This document shows positions 62,236 to 64,000 of a stretch of 64,000 bases of DNA, in pieces. Source of the DNA: Ancylostoma caninum (lineage: Eukaryota > Nematoda > Chromadorea > Rhabditida > Ancylostomatidae); the NCBI GenBank assembly GCA_037903475.1, contig JBAJFG010000467.1, forward strand, positions 1,116,001-1,180,000, given 5' to 3'. The first letter of the stretch is position 1. Each line of letters starts with the position of its first letter. The translations under genes and the position numbers were made by a program. The notes beneath the pieces are model-generated. The model was not told where the DNA came from and did no database searches. It saw nothing but the letters and a program-made list of their open reading frames with translations.

Positions 62236-62868
62236 ATGGAAGATGTGGACAAGCTTACGATACACCAATTGTTCGAAGATCCACCTAAAGTGGTGCCACT
62301 GACGTCGCAGAGCATATTGAACACCGAAGAGGAGATCCTCGACAGCTGTGGTAGAGTTAGATCGGCTGGTGACATCTATAGATGCCACTCGTACATCTGG
62401 TTTGTTCAGAAAATGCAAATGATGAAGAAGACGCCTGCATGATTCCCAGTTCTTCGTCTGAAAGTGGAAATCAGCTGCTCATCAAGTGAGTGGGACTGTG
62501 TAAGGTTTGCGTTGATTACGCATTTGAGGAAAATTGGGTGTATAGGAAGGAACCAGATACTGCAAATGACGGATATTCAGCAGAGTATAGTTTGGCAGAG
62601 CTGGAGGACGCGTACCAGTCGTGAGTTTATCAGTTCTTTCTTTTTTTCGCACACGATGAAGTAGCAAATGACAATTTCGCCATTTTATGGTTCACGGAGA
62701 AAATACACCTCGGCTTATCTGCTCTGGAAGAGCGATTATCTAGATAATCTAGACATTCAGGATAAGCCACCACGAAAAAACGGTTTTCAATGAGCAAATG
62801 GTTGAAAACTTGATCAATTTGTACAAAAGACGTCCTTTTGACAACGCCACCCTCGCGGTGAGTTATTA
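62236..62868 (+). pseudogene. Disrupted gene of unknown family
   Basis: Coding-like pieces follow each other on the plus strand. 62236-62368 (starts MEDVDKLTIHQL) joins in phase to 62410 onward over a 41-nt intron (ENANDEEDACMI). The frame then continues past an in-frame TGA at about 62487 through VCVDYAFEENWVYRKEP, past a second TGA near 62621, to NFAILWFTEKIHLGL. A frame change is needed before 62762-62857 (NEQMVENLINLYKRRPF, ending before GTGAGT). Acidic composition and codon regularity argue for former coding. Either it is a pseudogene or very short introns were missed. The last segment resembles the first helix of a MADF (Myb/SANT-like) domain, a weak similarity. Confidence 0.45.
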
Positions 62869-63162
62869 TTCTCATAAAAATAATGATAAGTAATGTGCTC
62901 TAACATGTATGATAGAGTTTATATTATACTATAATTTGGGATTTTACATCGAAGATTTGAGAAAGAATGCTGGATCAGCTGTTTATTAGAAATTCCTATT
63001 TCCTTCAACAGTAGCAGAGTTGGTATGGATAGTGCTATTCTTCCAGTCATAGACGAAAGCTCCAATATCATTCTGGCTCTTGTTTATCATTCAATTTTTC
63101 TGGTCTAAATCAACATAAAGTGGTTCTTTGAAAAAGATTCAGAGAGAGAACATAGTCGTTAA

Positions 63163-63587
63163 AGGCAGCACTCACGGAAATTTTCGGGTTGAAGGTTTCG
63201 CGGTATATCGGGGTTCTTAGGGACGAGGAGCTCATCTACAACGACGAAGTAGTAGCGTGAAACATGCGAAACACGCAGAAAATAATGGAGGTATTTTATG
63301 CGTGTCCACAGCGCGGACGAGTGTTCCGTGATCGGTCCCATCACGAAACCCTGCAAAAGGTACGAATTCCACAAACGATCCCCCGCTGAACCACATGCGC
63401 ACACCCTCTCCGCAGCGTTAGCTGGCGCGACGAAACCTCAATGTCCAGAGCGGCAGATGTGTCCACGGCAGTATCATCGCAGGTAGGCAGCCATCCACGG
63501 CGTTCATCTTACTGTTGCGATTGTCCAGCGGCCCGCTACATGGTAAGCGACTCTCTTAAGAGGTGAAAATTTCCGTGAGTGCTGCCT
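63163..63587. mobile_element. piggyBac-type MITE C (TTAA flanked)
   Basis: It begins AGGCAGCACTCACGGAAATT and ends TTTCCGTGAGTGCTGCCT. TTAA is present on both sides (63159-63162, 63588-63591). Length 425 bp. The termini match MITEs A and B over the first six bases only; the interior is different, with GCACACCCTCTCCGC and related words. Confidence 0.88.
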
Positions 63588-63766
63588 TTAAAAGGCATAG
63601 TTGAAGGGTTTAGCTTGCTGAAGGGTTTAGCTTCTGCTGTGCATAGTACATACTGCCTTCAATAAAATAATTAGTCGGGCAAGTGCTCCTACGAGATATA
63701 TACTTAACTCCATTGAAAACAACTGCAGTATCAACATATGATTGTGTGAAAATATACCATTTGCAG

Positions 63767-63898
63767 TCGATGTTCAAAAATCGCCGTTCCGCTCAAATTG
63801 ACGTTTGTGAGATGGTTCGAAAGGCAATTTGCTTCGACAGAGATGGAGAGAAGAACTGTGCATCGGTAATAAAAACGATGATACCAATTGCTCTAAAA
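63767..63898 (+). CDS. Exon of an unrecognised gene leaving the window
   Basis: A 44-codon exon flanked by TTTGCAG and GTGAGT, in phase 0 at both ends. It starts SMFKNRRSAQIDVCEMVRKA and is rich in basic and hydrophobic residues in a helical pattern. The exon ending at 62857 also ends in phase 0, so the two could be joined across the intron holding MITE C; together they loosely resemble a MADF-type DNA-binding domain. Downstream exons are outside the window. Confidence 0.5.
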
Positions 63899-64000
63899 GT
63901 GAGTTGAATGGAAGTATGGAAATAAAGGAATATTTCATTTTCGAGGTGTAAGAAAAGGAATCATACCGGGTAGGGGTACATATTTGTACTACTACGATGA

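Overview
The window looks like nuclear DNA of a parasitic strongylid (clade V, hookworm-like) nematode. The evidence is a cuticle collagen gene with short phase-consistent introns, a nematode-type SH2/tyrosine kinase of the Fes/Fer class, a CHK-kinase-like (DUF1679-type) gene, BEL/Pao and MULE elements of nematode type, and very dense small DNA transposons nested in introns. The genus is an inference; the sequence does not prove it.

Layout. 1-6.2 kb: no convincing gene, two copies of a palindromic element and one perfect 18-bp hairpin. 6.2-8.3 kb (minus): nine-exon cuticle collagen, about 501 aa, whose start codon follows a canonical 3' splice site. 9-15 kb: transposon debris (hAT-like end, two mariner relics, hairpins, a GC-rich MITE, a C-rich degenerate repeat). 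15.7-18.9 kb (plus): BEL/Pao LTR retrotransposon reduced to gag plus protease, with a Harbinger-like MITE inside its 3' LTR. 19.1-21.4 kb (minus): multi-exon MULE transposase broken by a nonsense codon and a frameshift. 23.2-25.3 kb (minus): decayed Helitron Rep-helicase. 25.9-31.1 kb: long-TIR element, minisatellite-bearing repeat, hAT-like termini. 31.5-35.6 kb (minus): CHK-kinase-like gene with a repeat-filled intron. 37.6-41.1 kb: two small unrecognised genes or gene ends. 42.8-57.4 kb (plus): the SH2-tyrosine kinase gene, 12 exons, 514 aa, whose introns hold most of the transposons, including a 246-bp CA tract. 58-62 kb: minisatellite, small MITE, solo LTR, otherwise empty. 62.2-64 kb (plus): coding-looking exons, some disrupted, running off the window.

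Three patterns stand out. First, the minus-strand repeats at about 26.9, 36.2, 51.2 and 52.5 kb share an end made of a GTCCGGC/GCCGGAC hairpin, 7 nt and CTGG-T, and their bodies carry the same ~59-bp minisatellite and a CA tract. This is the anatomy of non-autonomous Helitron/Helentron (DINE-like) elements, and a decayed Helitron protein gene lies in the same window. Second, four foldback or TIR elements beginning AGGCAG and ending CTGCCT sit exactly between TTAA (or TTGA) duplications, as expected of piggyBac-type MITEs; two abut across one shared TTAA. Third, the kinase has Met in place of the HRD arginine, and the CHK-like protein has HGE in place of HGD, so both may have altered catalysis or regulation.

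No CRISPR, operon, rRNA or confident tRNA gene is visible. No single coherent new system is apparent; the novelty lies in the transposon families and in the unusual catalytic motifs.
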